Assembly (NCBI GenBank): GCA_021292165.1
Contig: CM037879.1
Span: 289,514,272 to 289,578,271, forward strand
DNA from: Shinisaurus crocodilurus
Taxonomy: Eukaryota > Chordata > Lepidosauria > Squamata > Shinisauridae
Direction of reading: 5' to 3'
Length of the DNA stretch: 64,000 bases
Below, piece by piece: positions 23,620 through 33,899 of this stretch. The first letter of the stretch is position 1. Each line of letters starts with the position of its first letter. A model generated the notes under the pieces. It was not told the origin of the DNA and made no database searches. It saw only the letters and a program-made list of their open reading frames with translations. A program made the position numbers and the translations under genes.

Positions 23620-24120
23620 CACAGTTCCAGACAGCCACCTGCCTTCTCATCCATGAGGTCACTGTGTGACCTCTGGCCAGTCCCTCCCTCTGCAGACACA
23701 GCTGTTGTGAGAATGAAACAGGAATTGTGGGAAACCCACATATGGCATCCTGAGCACATGGGAGGAAGGCAAACAGAATGGGTAAAAGGCAGCCGAGAAA
23801 GCACCTGGAGAGTAGGAAAACAAGAGGCAGGAAGAATTGAGCAACAAACGGATCTCTCACAGGCCACAAGATGGCACCCTTTTAGCATTAATTATCAGGA
23901 TAATACTTAGCATTTCAAGGCTTACAAAGCAATCCACATACACAAGCCTGTAACAGGGAGGCCAGTATTTTATCATCCACATATTGCAATGCGGGGAGGG
24001 GCTGAGGCTGAGAGAGGCTTGCTTAAGCCCACCTAGTGAGTTCATGGCAGAGGTGAAATTTGAACTGGGGGATTTCCTGATCTGCAGCTCAGTCTCTACA
24101 GCACCAGCTCATTCAAGAAA
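23620..24120. repeat. MIR-like SINE remnants
   Basis: Two short stretches resemble the MIR core ('gaggtcactgtgtgacctct' and 'ggccagtccctccctctgc' at 23,655-23,700; 'gagaggcttgcttaagcccac' and 'gtgaaatttgaactggggga' near 24,012-24,075). They are old and diverged. Short frames here are non-genic. Confidence 0.5.
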
Positions 24121-24227
24121 CATTCCTCAAAAACAGCTTCTGGGAGGGACAGAATGGGCAGCACCCACCTCCCAAAGGCTGTCATTCTCCCCCATATATG
24201 GGGGGAAAACCCCCCACTCCTGATGCA

Positions 24228-25043
24228 TCATAGAATCATAGAAAAGTAGAGTTGGAAGGGGCCTACAAGGCCATCGAGTCCAACCCCCTGCTCAGTGCAG
24301 GAATCCAGGTCAAAGCATCCCCAACAAATGCCTCCAGAGTGGGAGAGCCCACCACCTCCCTAGGTAGTTGGTTCCATTGTCTTATTGCTCTGACAGGAAA
24401 TTCTTCCTGATGTTCAGGTGGAATCTAGGTTCCTGTAACTTGAGCCCATGATTCCGTGTCCTGCAAACTGGGATGATCGAGAAGAGATCCTGGCCCTCCT
24501 CTGTGTGACAACCCTTTAAGTACTGGAAGAGTGCGATCATATCTCCCCTCAGTCTCCTCCTCTTCTGAAGGCTAAACATGCCCAGTTCTTTCAGTCTCTC
24601 CTCATAGGGCCTTGTTTCCAGTCCCTTTATCATCTTTGTTGCCCTCCTCTGAACCCTCTCCAGTTTGTCTACGTCCTTCTTAAAGTGTGGTGCCCAGAAC
24701 TGGACGCAGTACTCTAGATGAGGCCTAACCAGTGCTGAGTAGAGGGGAATTATCACTTCCCGTGATTTAGAAGCTATACTTCTATTAATGCAGCCCAAAA
24801 TAGCATTTGCCTTCTTTGCAGCCACATCGCATTGCTGGCTCGTATTCAGTTTGTGATCTACCACAATTCCAAGATCCTGCTCACTTGTAGTATTGTTGAA
24901 CCAAGTGTCCCCCATTCTGTAACTCTGCATTTGGTTTCCTCTCCCTAGGTGCGGCACTTGGCATTTATCCCCATTAAATTTCATTCTGTTGTTTTCGGAC
25001 TTCCAGTTTCTCCATTTCACCACCCTGCTCCAGACACACAACC
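24228..25043 (-). repeat. CR1 LINE, 5'-truncated copy with ORF2 C-terminus
   Basis: The minus strand encodes a largely open ~200-codon tail of CR1 ORF2, with landmarks [54 protein letters not shown] and [16 protein letters not shown]. It ends in the 3' signature 'agagttggaaggggcctac' at 24,245-24,270. It begins about 15 bases past the TASOR2 terminal codon, so it inserted very close to that exon. It is a relatively young copy. Confidence 0.93.
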
Positions 25044-25055
25044 AGGGATTCCCCC

Positions 25056-25174
25056 TTACCAGTAGCCACTTCTAAATGGCGTCACCGTATCTTGAGCTCT
25101 TGCAATGAAAGTATTTACATCCAGCACGAGGATGCCCTTGTTCTCCAAGGCCTCTTGGCTGGCGCCGGACTTTT
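25056..25174 (-). CDS. TASOR2: TASOR2 last recognised coding exon, possibly terminal
   Basis: The acceptor on the minus strand is 'ctctcccattgcag'. It encodes EKSGASQEALENKGILVLDV then NTFIARAQDTVTPFRSGYW. The sequence after TAC is TGGTAAGGGG. It can be read as TGG-TAA (Trp, then stop at 25,058-25,056) or as a splice donor TG|GTAAGG leaving phase 2. I found no convincing next exon, so reading through to the stop is slightly favoured. The ILVLDVNTFI segment fits the end of the conserved TASOR C-terminal domain. Confidence 0.8.
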
Positions 25175-25857
25175 CTGCAATGGGAGAGTGAGAAGGGGGT
25201 GGTGGTTACGGCTGTACAATATAGGGTGATGCACGACAATGTAGCAGCAGTCTAAAGCAGGGGTGGGTATCTTTTGGGGGGGGGCATTTCCACCCCCTTA
25301 ATAAGAGCTACATTCTAGGTGCCATATGTCCGTGGTGACTGCTCCCCAGCTCAGGAATACTCAACGCGGAAGCTTTCGGGGGCCCCAGTCCTGCAATCAC
25401 GCACCCCAGTGCTCCGATCGGCGAGATCCTTTTATCACAGCAAATCCCACGGCACAAGCTTAACGGTTACGGTCTTCAGAAATCATATAGCTGACGGGCA
25501 TTTTGCTCTAGGCTCTTGAAATTGTCCCACATCAATCCGACAGGAGGTTTTCCAAAAGGCCGAGGTGTTGGCCTGACACAGACGTGACCCACTTTGGCAT
25601 GGCTGCCAAGAAAAAGCCCCTCCCCGCATGTTACAGACCCACATCACAGTAGCAACACTGCTTCTGTGAGTCGCTTTATTCACGCGGTTATACATCCCAG
25701 GCCCTTCCTGTGGGTTGGGTTATTATGTGTGGGGTGGGGTTTTTTTTTTTTGAGGTAAGGGGAGGGAACTGCATCAGAAGTGCAACTCCTGCCAGGAAAT
25801 GGCACACCTGAACCTAACGGGCATGACGAGACGAAAAAGCCCAAGCGGGTCCCCTAC

Positions 25858-26039
25858 CTGTGAGAAACACAGCGAACCTCTCGCTGATGTGCTGAACCTG
25901 CAAGTTCAACACACAGTTCAAAAGCTCAGCTCTCGGGCAGGACTTGGAGTCGCACGGATGGTAATGAAGGACTTCGGTGATATTTGCCCCCTGGCAGGAT
26001 TGCAGGAGCGATTCCTTGGCATGAGCGGCAGGATCCAAC
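25858..26039 (-). CDS. TASOR2: TASOR2 coding exon (C-terminal domain)
   Basis: The acceptor is 'ttttcttgtcccgcag' and the donor is GTAGGG. It starts with one base completing Arg and ends with one base. The peptide runs LDPAAHAKESLLQSCQGANI, then ITEVLHYHPCDSKSCPRAEL, then LNLQVQHISERFAVFLT. It is Cys/His-rich compared with its neighbours. The phases fit the exons on both sides. Confidence 0.9.
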
Positions 26040-27066
26040 CTGCGGGACAAGAAAAAGTCAAGAGGCTGGCCCTCAGTGGCTTTGAGTTACACTCTGCTCA
26101 AAGGCACCCCCCTGATGCCTCTGTACGACAGAGCCTGTCCAGCAAGAATAGCGACCTGCGCTGATGAAATCACAGTAAGTGACATCGATGCAGCTATCCC
26201 CACATGCCACCATAATCTGCGCATCATTCGTTCATGTTCCTAAGGGTGTGTATGATGAAATGTAGCTGAATCGGATACTTTTCATTTAGTTAGGAACGGG
26301 GTGGACAGATCCAAGGCGAAGGGGCCAGGGCTCCACCCTTTCAGGACTGTCGGCCCAAGTTGGGCAGGAGTAGGGATGTAGTCCAAAACAAGACGGCAAA
26401 CAAGGTCCAAAGCCAGAGGGAAAGGAGCTTCGTCAGCATCCTCACAACAGAGACAAATTGCTCGGACTGAGGAACAAGCTCTGGGGCTTTATCTGGCCGG
26501 GTGGACGAGGACTGGTCCTTGGGGGATCAGCTGGCTGGGTCCTCAGGCAGGCTGGGACTGCAGCCTAGAGGGTGCCCTCGAGCCACAGAGCTCGTGTCCG
26601 CCAGGCGTGCACCGGGGCTTGCACCGGAGGTGCGGGAGGGAAGCCCCCCCCCGCTCCTGCTTGCTGGGAGCCCCTGCTTGAGGTGCACGCCCCTGGAGGG
26701 TTACAGAGGGTTAGTACAGGCAACAGGCGCAACCAGAAGGGTGATGAACGCAGCATACCCCAGACGTGTAAAAAGCTGCATCCCCGGTTGCCTCGGGTGA
26801 GTAAGAAGCCACCTCCAGGCAACCAGGCACAGCAGCTTTGCAAAAGTGGGGGCGCAACCAGCGGAGACCATCGATGGCCACGTGAGGAGAGGCCCCCGCC
26901 CACCCACTAGGGAAGATCTGACATCTGGCACTGCAAGGCCCTGATTCTGAAGCACATTTTGGGGGGAGGGGGCGCCTTCCTGTGTGCCCCCGTGAAGCAA
27001 GGAAACGGCGGCTGGACCATCGAAAGGGAAGGGTGGGGGGGGAGACTGCGGCAGGTGAATCCTCAC

Positions 27067-27172
27067 CTGGCATCCTCTCTCAGCTTCTTGGTCTCCTTGT
27101 AGTGAAGGAGCCACTTCCACTTCCCGTGACCGCTGAGCTTCTCCAAGGTTTTGACGACATCTTTCAGTTCCC
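27067..27172 (-). CDS. TASOR2: TASOR2 coding exon (C-terminal domain)
   Basis: The acceptor is 'tgctctttccacag' and the donor is GTGAGG. It encodes GELKDVVKTLEKLSGHGKWK followed by WLLHYKETKKLREDAR (the last Arg is split across the junction). It is a compact, charged, helical segment conserved in TASOR family C-termini. Entry phase is 1 and exit phase is 2, both matched by adjacent exons. Confidence 0.93.
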
Positions 27173-27589
27173 CTGTGGAAAGAGCACCGGCATAAGGGAG
27201 TGGTGAGACCGTTGAGTTTGGGGGGTCCTGGCTTAGGCCTTGGCTGGCACAAGTTGCAGCCCCGATTATTAACGGTCCCAGTGCTTTGTGTCTGTCACAG
27301 AGCTCTTCCTCAGGGGAGCCGCCCCACGCGGCTCCTGATGGGGGGGGTGCGGCAGCGGGGCTCCCTCCGCTGCGGCCAGTGGCCATTCTGGCTCCCCCCT
27401 TCCCAGAATGGCCTCCGCCAGCAGCCTTCCCGTCAAACAGAGGCAAGAAAGCGAGGTCCCTTCCATCAGCTCAGCTGGGACTATCTGGCTCCCCCTTGCT
27501 AGCACCGTCTCTGGTAGAGATCATTCCACTTGGTCATTATGCAAGGGAATGAAAGAGCTGGCACCTAACACTGTGCTAACTTCCTTCTT

Positions 27590-27705
27590 CCTTCCGTTTT
27601 GCTTTTGTATTTATGTCTGTTGCATTGTAAGCCGCCATTTTAAACGGTGAACTGTCTCGAGAGCGTTGGCAGAAAAGTGGCGGATAAATGTACTACAATA
27701 AGTAA
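27590..27705 (+). repeat. LINE 3'-end-like fragment (L2-like)
   Basis: It contains 'gcattgtaagccgccatttt' and 'agtggcggataaatgtacta', the usual ending of L2-like LINEs and of the SINEs that borrow their tails. It is short and non-coding, inside a TASOR2 intron. Confidence 0.5.
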
Positions 27706-28074
27706 GTGCTCCAAGCATTTCGTCTACAACAGGGATGGGGCATCTATCGCTGGCCTGCGGGCCAAATTCAGCCTGCCGAGACTCTGCCACCTCCCCGAAG
27801 CGCCTGCCTCTTGGGAGAAGGGAGGGGAGAGCCAGCTCCATCACGAGCCATGCCTCATGGCGGCTCAAGTGCTTTGAAGCAGCGGTTCCCAAAGCCTCCG
27901 GTCACCCCTCAGGGCGAGGGGCAAGCAAAGCTGACAGAGCTGCCACCTCATGGGGCCAGAGGTGCCTTCAACCGGCAGCTGCCAACGGTTCCACTCGCCC
28001 TAGTCGGATTTACAACCACCCTGTTAGGTAGGCTAGGATTATTCTTCCCATATTTCAGCATCTCTTTCTGACGT

Positions 28075-28344
28075 TGTTCAGACATAATGGTGGTGTTTGG
28101 CAGCAATCTGTGGGCTAATTAACCCCCCTCCACGCAATCAACCAATGAATTGCGAGGATACACACCGTGCACGACTTTCCACCAACGACGTACGAATGCC
28201 GCATTCATAGGTTGTTACTGTGCCATCCAAACCCGGGCACTTGGGGTTGTACATGGGTTAAACAACCCCAAGTTAACCCAGGAACAAACCATGGGTTTAA
28301 TTAACCCAAGAATTGCCACCAAACACCACCATGATGTCCGAACA
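28075..28344. mobile_element. Foldback element with 'tgttcagacat' ends
   Basis: The left arm (28,075-28,130: 'tgttcagacataatggtggt', 'gtttggcagcaatctgtggg') pairs with the right arm (28,288-28,344: 'attgccaccaaacaccacca', 'tgatgtccgaaca'). The middle holds further 'gggttaa/ttaaccc' palindromes. It is about 270 bases long and non-coding. The right end abuts a GT microsatellite. It is related in style to the element at 28,431. Confidence 0.7.
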
Positions 28345-28430
28345 GTGTGTGTGTGTGTATGTGTGTCCGTCCCCATCTGTCTGTCTGTTTTAGGATGAGA
28401 AAGTACAGCTTGCCTTAAGTCACCCAGTGA

Positions 28431-28546
28431 CTGGGTTCAGACAACACGATAACGCACACTCAAGGGTTGAGTATGGATTGAGTGTGGGTTGTTGTTGAAC
28501 TGCGGGTTGTTGCTGAAACGTGGGTTATTGTGTTGTCTGAATCCAG
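28431..28546. mobile_element. Foldback element with CTGGGTTCAGACAACACGATAAC ends
   Basis: 'ctgggttcagacaacacgat' at the left pairs with 'attgtgttgtctgaatccag' at the right. Copies with the same ends occur at 36,580-36,688 and 36,798-37,166, and weaker relatives at 5,700-5,760, 11,207-11,290 and 33,132-33,250. No coding capacity. Confidence 0.75.
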
Positions 28547-28984
28547 CCATGCTAACAAGCCACAAACAACCCATAAAGAGAACCTATAGTTTGTTGTTCG
28601 GTTGTGAACTGTGGGCTGTTCACCATGGTTTGTTATCTAAGTAAAAGTCATTTTGGCACTGTCCTCTGTGAGAAAAGGGGTGATCCGAAAAGTCCGTTCC
28701 CTTCCTTTTGTTCAACAGAACGACGAGAGGCATTGAATGCATAAAGACCATGCATGCATTGAGCTGCACTTCCAAGGGAAGACATATTTAATACAGTTGG
28801 GCAGATTTTCCCCTGACATGCTTATTTTCTATGTGCAGGGAGGCGTTGTTTTGTTAATATTGGCAGAAAATGCAACCACAGGATTTCCCCCTGGCAGTCC
28901 GCAGCAATACAGAGCCCGCAGTGGGCTGTGCTTTTTTGGGAGTCTGTAGGACGGCCCGTGGCCAAAGAAGACACAGCAGCTCAC

Positions 28985-29138
28985 CTAGCGTCATCGTCTC
29001 AAGCACTGCGTCATCGGTCACCACAAAGCCGCCGCTGTGGAACAATTCCTGATAGGTGTGATCCAGGACATCCTCAGGGCTGTCCACACCAGCAAACGTC
29101 ACACTGGGAAAGTGCTTTAGCCTCAGCAAGGAAGGGAT
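28985..29138 (-). CDS. TASOR2: TASOR2 coding exon (C-terminal domain)
   Basis: The acceptor is 'tttgtatcttgcgcag' and the donor is GTGAGC. It encodes [20 protein letters not shown], then [20 protein letters not shown], then [11 protein letters not shown]. The [19 protein letters not shown] and GGFVVTDD blocks are the clearest family signatures in the 3' half of the gene. It enters in phase 0 and exits in phase 1. Confidence 0.95.
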
Positions 29139-30037
29139 CTGCGCAAGATACAAAGATTTCTCGTGCATGCCATCTCTCAATCTGCTAGGATTGCCTAGGG
29201 CGGGCTAAGCGTGGCTTGCAGGCAGCGTGGCCACAGACGCCAGGGACTTGTGCCACGTGAGCCATAAGGAGGCCTCATCCTTCTCAGACTGGGAGGAGGA
29301 AGGCACAAAGGGAATGGAGAACTTCCATCCACAACAGATATAACCAGGGCTTTAAAAAAAAAAAAAAAAAGCCTCCAAACGTTTAAAATCTTCTTCCTGA
29401 ATCTTTAAATTCAGGGCCAAGAAGAGCAGAATTCTGCAAACTATATACGGTAAGTGAGCAAAGCTGCAGAACGTCCGCTGCGATTTGTACCGTCCTGCAG
29501 AATTCATCCCGGTTTTAGTCTCTGTGGGGCATGAACCAGGGAACTGAAGCCCCACCCCCCAGCACTGGAAATCTTTTATCACTGGTTTCTAGGATTTGAG
29601 CAAGCGCATCTTCACGGCCACAGCAGCTAGAAACGTCGTTTGTTTTTAAGTAAAGCCTTAAGGTATGAGATGACCAGGAAACTGAACTCTGCACCCAATG
29701 CCACGCTCCGTGCCTTTTCCAAAGAACTGCCGCATCCAGACTGCCCTTGGATGTAACTGATAAATGAGGACAGGATGAGGATAGAGAAAGGGGGAACGGA
29801 ATCCTTGGCTGTCTCTACCGTAACTGCACCCGCACCCCATTAGTTGCTTTCTTGGTGTACAAAACTAGCTCAGCGTCGCTTAAGGACTGGGCATAACCTG
29901 CCAGGGTGCGCATTGTGGGCCTTTCCCCTCCCTCACTTTGCACAGGATTGCGCCCCAACCCTTTCCCAAAGCCCACCTAAGCAAGTGTCGTTCAGCTCAG
30001 CGGTCGCGCACATAACTTTAATTAATACATTACAACA

Positions 30038-30152
30038 TTCTCCCCCGACCTGGGGCCCTCTGTATGTGTTCGACTACAACTCCCAGCACTGCTGGCTAGG
30101 GGATGCTGGAGGTTGTAGTTCAACACATCTGGAGTGCCCCAGGTTGGGAAAG
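30038..30152. repeat. Diverged foldback element
   Basis: An imperfect inverted repeat: 'cccgacctggggccctctgt' against 'ctggagtgccccaggttggg', around 'ctacaactcccagcactgct' and 'ggatgctggaggttgtagtt'. It resembles the hAT foldbacks but has lost clear ends. Confidence 0.5.
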
Positions 30153-30195
30153 TCTGCATCAAGGTATTGTCCTGATCCTGATCTAGTTCTTTGTT

Positions 30196-30402
30196 ATATC
30201 CATATCCCTCTTTTCCTCTGAGGAGCACAAGGCAGTGTACCCGATCCTCCTCTTCTCCATTTTATCCTCACAGCAACCCTGCGAGGTAGGTTAGGCCGAG
30301 AGTCAATGACTGGCCCAAAGTCAAGTCACCCAGTGAGCTTCATGGCTGAGAACCCGGGTCTCCCCAGCCCAACCCTCGTAACCACCACGCCACACTGGCT
30401 CT
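30196..30402 (-). repeat. tRNA-derived SINE (Sauria type), reverse orientation
   Basis: On the minus strand it has the tRNA-like head (GCCAGTGTGGCGTGGTGGTTAC), the B-box-like region and the 'gactttgggccagtcattga' body, slightly diverged by a small internal duplication of 'gtcaa'. The 3' tail is truncated. Confidence 0.8.
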
Positions 30403-30564
30403 CTGAGCTCCTTCTGCACACCACGGAGGTACCTACATAGATAATGCCCCAGAGAGGGGCAAGATTAGAAGAACTTGGGGGGGGGTGTAGGAGGAGAAGC
30501 CCATTCCGCATGATTTTAATATCTGGAAATTATCTTCTGTGACGAGAGATACTTTTGAACATAC

Positions 30565-30690
30565 TTCATATATGTGTGGAAATATGTCCTCGTTTCTAAT
30601 GATGACCATCAGTCTGTCCGTTTCCATGTGGCTTGCCTTACAGAAATGCAGAGGCTCTGTTTCTGTGTGACCCCCTTTTTTCAGCAAATT
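30565..30690 (-). CDS. TASOR2: TASOR2 coding exon (C-terminal domain)
   Basis: The acceptor is 'aaaatttctttcag' and the donor is GTATGT. It encodes NLLKKGGHTETEPLHFCKAS followed by HMETDRLMVIIRNEDIFPHIYE: 126 bases, phase 0 at both ends. Together with the end of the giant exon it forms the conserved FFGRVKNLLKKGGH junction. It lies about 8.8 kb from the giant exon. Confidence 0.94.
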
Positions 30691-31069
30691 CTGAAAGAAA
30701 TTTTTTTTAAAAAAAATAATCCATCACTGAAACAGAATGATACTTTGGGCAATAGTTTTACATTTTTGCTTACACACAAAACAAGAGAGTAGTTTACTAG
30801 GTCTTCTAGCAGCAGCCAAATGATAAATCAGCAGAGGAGGGAGGGAGGGAGGGAGACATTTGCTTTAGTACACCAAAATATATGTTACCATGCTACATTC
30901 TGCACAGCTGTAATCGTGTTCCAATGGGAGACTTGCCAATGACTGCTTATTGGAACAGAACTTCACCCATAGGCTCTTTCCCATTACGCAACCCTAAAGA
31001 CCAGATGGTCACCCCAATTCTGCACATTCACATTGTGCTTCTTTAAACAAACAAAAATCACAACTGGGT

Positions 31070-31420
31070 CAACTAACACTGAAGCTAGGTTGGCCTCTGT
31101 GAAGCCCAGGGCCTTTTTGGCCATAGCCCCAGAACTCTGGAATGCTCCCCATGGAGGGGCCTTGTGACTCCCTCTCCGTCACCTTTCCAGAGGCAGGCAG
31201 AGATCTTTTTTCAGTTGCGCTGCTGGAACCTGAGTCCACTAACACACTTTTGTCCCTCCCCCTCTGTGGTTTCTTTATTGCTTGGCGTTTTAACCGTTCT
31301 GATATTTTACAACTTGATGGTTGCCACTGTCGTAAATCAGTCCGGTCCACAGATAAGCCGTTGTCCTTAACACAGTCCAAGGTTGAAAGCCAAGAGAGAT
31401 GTCCGAAACCAAAATATAAC
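31070..31420. repeat. L2-like LINE 3'-region fragment
   Basis: It contains phrases typical of L2-like 3' ends in amniotes ('gccccagaactctggaatgc', then 'ctttccagaggcaggcagag', 'ttgcgctgctggaacctgag'). It is diverged and non-coding. Confidence 0.45.
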
Positions 31421-32400
31421 AAAGCAGTGTAGGAGCAGGCTGAAGCGTGGTCAGGGGTGTTCTGAAGTCAAGGAAGCATGAGTCTCGGTCCGGGGGCTGG
31501 CAGGAGTGTCTGGCTACGGTCGAGTTGCAATGACAATGGCTTCCAGCGCCCGAAGTGTGTTTGGGGCCTGTCTTTTAAGCAGGCGCTGATTGGCAAGGCA
31601 GCACAGCTGGGCCCGGCCGTAGAGGACACGTGCCTGGCTGGCCGTGCCCCAACCACACTCTGGCACAGCTGCCCCATGTCTTCCAAACGGAGGCACAACA
31701 GCCATTTTATATCGTACGCCGTTTCGGATATTCATACTGAAAGACGGTATGAAAATCCCATTCAACCAACCAACCTACTCCAAGGCCGCAGTGCCAAACT
31801 TACTTATAAAGGCCAGGTTGGGAGAAGGGGGCACGCAACCTCCTTGGTGCTGCTGTGAGGTCCAAGCATCAACTGTACCCTTGCATTGGCACCAAGTGCC
31901 ACAAGCCAAGTTGCAGGCGGCCTCTGGCAACTGCTTACAGGTATTTGTGGTTGGAGAATCAGTGCCGAGATAGAGCTGCTGCGCACGATCTGGGTAAATC
32001 GGGGACCGGCAACGGAGAGATCTGCTCCAGAGGCAAAGATGAGACCGAGGATGAACTGAGCACCGCAGGCATGGAATCCATGCAGAGCACAGACACCAAA
32101 GGTCTGTACCAAAGAAGCAGTCCAGAGGGGGAATGGAGAGGGACAAGCGCTTAGGGAGACGGAACTGGAGGAGGTACGGGAGAGGCAAAGAGGAGGCAAG
32201 ATCTGGATGCTGACACAAGGTTCAAGGAGATCAGGCAGCAGAGATCACAGCTCAGCAGCAGGGCACGTGCCGAGCTGCAAGAAGGGTCCTGTTCAATCCC
32301 CGATACCTCCAGATAAAAGGATCAGGTAGTGAGTGATAGGATCGCCTTTTCTCTGCCCAAGACACTGGAGAGCTACCGACTGTCAGAGTAGATAATATTG
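31421..32400 (-). other. TASOR2 intron, unassigned
   Basis: Several frames of 80-147 codons overlap on both strands, but none shows a recognisable domain or paired splice sites in phase with TASOR2. I see no repeat signature beyond a GC-leaning, low-conservation look. Confidence 0.35.
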
Positions 32401-32408
32401 GGCTAGAT

Positions 32409-32545
32409 CAGGGCTCTCCAACCTTGGGTCCTCAGATGTTGCTGGACTACAGCTCCCAGGATCCCTTGCCATTAGCCATGCTGGCTTGGGTACACTGGGA
32501 GCTGTAGGCCAGCAACATCTGGGGATCCAAAGTTGGAGAGCCCTG
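32409..32545. mobile_element. hAT foldback MITE with perfect 8-base duplication GGCTAGAT
   Basis: The ends CAGGGCTCTCCAACCTTGGG and its inverse, 137 bases, are nearly palindromic. GGCTAGAT flanks both sides (32,401-32,408 and 32,546-32,553). The duplication fits nnnTAnnn. Confidence 0.95.
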
Positions 32546-32685
32546 GGCTAGATGGATGTATAATGCAGCTTCCCATGTGACCACATTATTTCAGAGAGCC
32601 TTTTGTAAGTGCAGGATACTAGTTGCCCTCTAGTTTTGTTGCATAACCTTTCGCTGCTACCTTCACAATACTCTTCTATTAGTGC

Positions 32686-32802
32686 TGGAGTGGGCAACTT
32701 CCAGATGTTCTGGCCTACGACCTCCTGGGCCCCTCACCACTGGCCATGGCTGGCGGGAGCTGTAGGCCAAAACATCGGAAGGGCCACCAGTTGCCCACTC
32801 CT
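32686..32802. mobile_element. Foldback element with GGAGTGGGCAACT ends
   Basis: 'ggagtgggcaactt' on the left pairs with 'ccagttgcccactcct' on the right, with the shared 'ttctggcctacgacctcctg' and 'gggagctgtaggccaaaaca' arms. The interior core resembles the CAGTG foldbacks while the ends differ. A truncated relative is at 21,548-21,636. Confidence 0.7.
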
Positions 32803-33131
32803 ATTTCATTCTGTTTTGCAGTGTATTGCTTTTATCGCTGCAAGCTGCCTCGTGGCTTGGTAAATATGGAAAGGCAGGGCAGAAATGTTTTCGACAGGTA
32901 AAAACATATCCAGCGGGGTGCCAGAGACAAGTGAAGGCTGGATCCCAGCGAAAGAGGCTCCTTGCTAGTGCCTTCCACAAACCAGAATATCTGTTCAGAA
33001 GGTAGCAACATCCCTGGTTCAGGAACAACAACCCTTAAAGCTTTTTCCTGAAGACCGTTCAGATCTGTGGGAGAAATGTAAGTTCACCGGATGGCTGGAG
33101 GCTACACAGAGTTCATTAAAACCCTACACTG

Positions 33132-33250
33132 GGGCCAGTTCACACGAGCAAAATCAACCACTGTGGCTTATTTAAATCGCGGCACACGCCGGGCACAGTT
33201 TCCATTCTCACTGCCCGGGCACGGCTTGTGATGTTGTCCAAACCCGGGCA
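33132..33250. repeat. Diverged 'gttcacacga' foldback
   Basis: It starts 'gccagttcacacgagcaaaa' and has internal inverted pairs ('gccgggcacagtttccattc' against 'tgcccgggcacggcttgtga'). It resembles the element family at 28,431 and 36,580. No frame of interest. Confidence 0.4.
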
Positions 33251-33566
33251 GCACGGCTTGTTGGAGGAGGAAACAACCCTCCAATTGACTGTACAACAGC
33301 CAAAGGGTCATTGCGCCAGTATCTGAGCCGGCCACCATGGCTCCTTTTGATGGTGTGAAGGAGGTCACTGTGAGGTTATGGAGACTCTTCATGTCGTGCT
33401 GCACATATCCCACAGTACTCTCTTGAGACTGCATGTAGTGCAGGCGAACGTGCAGGAATACGCACTCGTGAGATGCACAGGTCATGTGAGTCTGACAGGG
33501 CCATCAATTCATTTTAATGAGATTGTTAGTGTAGGTTTAGCATGCTTGTTGTGTCTTGTGTAATTG

Positions 33567-33650
33567 GTTAGATGCAAGCCGTTCTGGGAGCCTTTTTTGG
33601 CTGAGGAGCAGCATTAAAATACTTCAACAATTTTTTTTTTAAAAAATAAG
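33567..33650 (+). repeat. L2-like LINE 3' end
   Basis: It reads 'atgcaagccgttctgggagc' then 'ttttttggctgaggagcagc' and an A-rich tail, a diagnostic LINE 3' end. A sister copy is at 47,596-47,682. Confidence 0.55.
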
Positions 33651-33899
33651 GCAACTTAACTGTAACTATGCTATTTTTTAAATGAGACATTTAGTATTTA
33701 TTATTATTATTAAAAATCCGATTTAAACGGCCAATTTTATTTGTTTTAAATCGTAATTTTCATCCTTCCTGTTTTGCAGAAACCATGCCATATATACCAG
33801 CTGAGTAGAACTTCCCCTACAATTCATTAGGCTTACTGCATACACCAACTGGACATCATGTTTATTGTAGTGAGTAGCCGAGTGCCCTGGTTACTGGAT

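Larger units (their letters stand above)
20542..25055 (-). other. TASOR2 3' flank or 3' untranslated region
   Basis: Downstream of the last recognised TASOR2 coding exon. It holds AT-rich unique sequence (20,540-21,230), an old hAT-like half element (21,548-21,636), a long CR1 split by a foldback (21,637-22,840), unassigned sequence with no conserved frame (22,840-23,600), MIR-like remnants (23,620-23,730 and 23,900-24,120) and a second CR1 (24,228-25,043). If the stop at 25,056-25,058 is used, part of this is transcribed 3' UTR. Confidence 0.45.

Noticed and set aside
23535..23888. 117-codon minus-strand frame
   Set aside because: Overlaps a MIR-like SINE remnant and has no splice or family support.
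24382..25041. 219-codon minus-strand frame as a host gene
   Set aside because: It is the C-terminal end of CR1 ORF2, with the CR1 3' end following; sister copies at 53,747 and 58,668.
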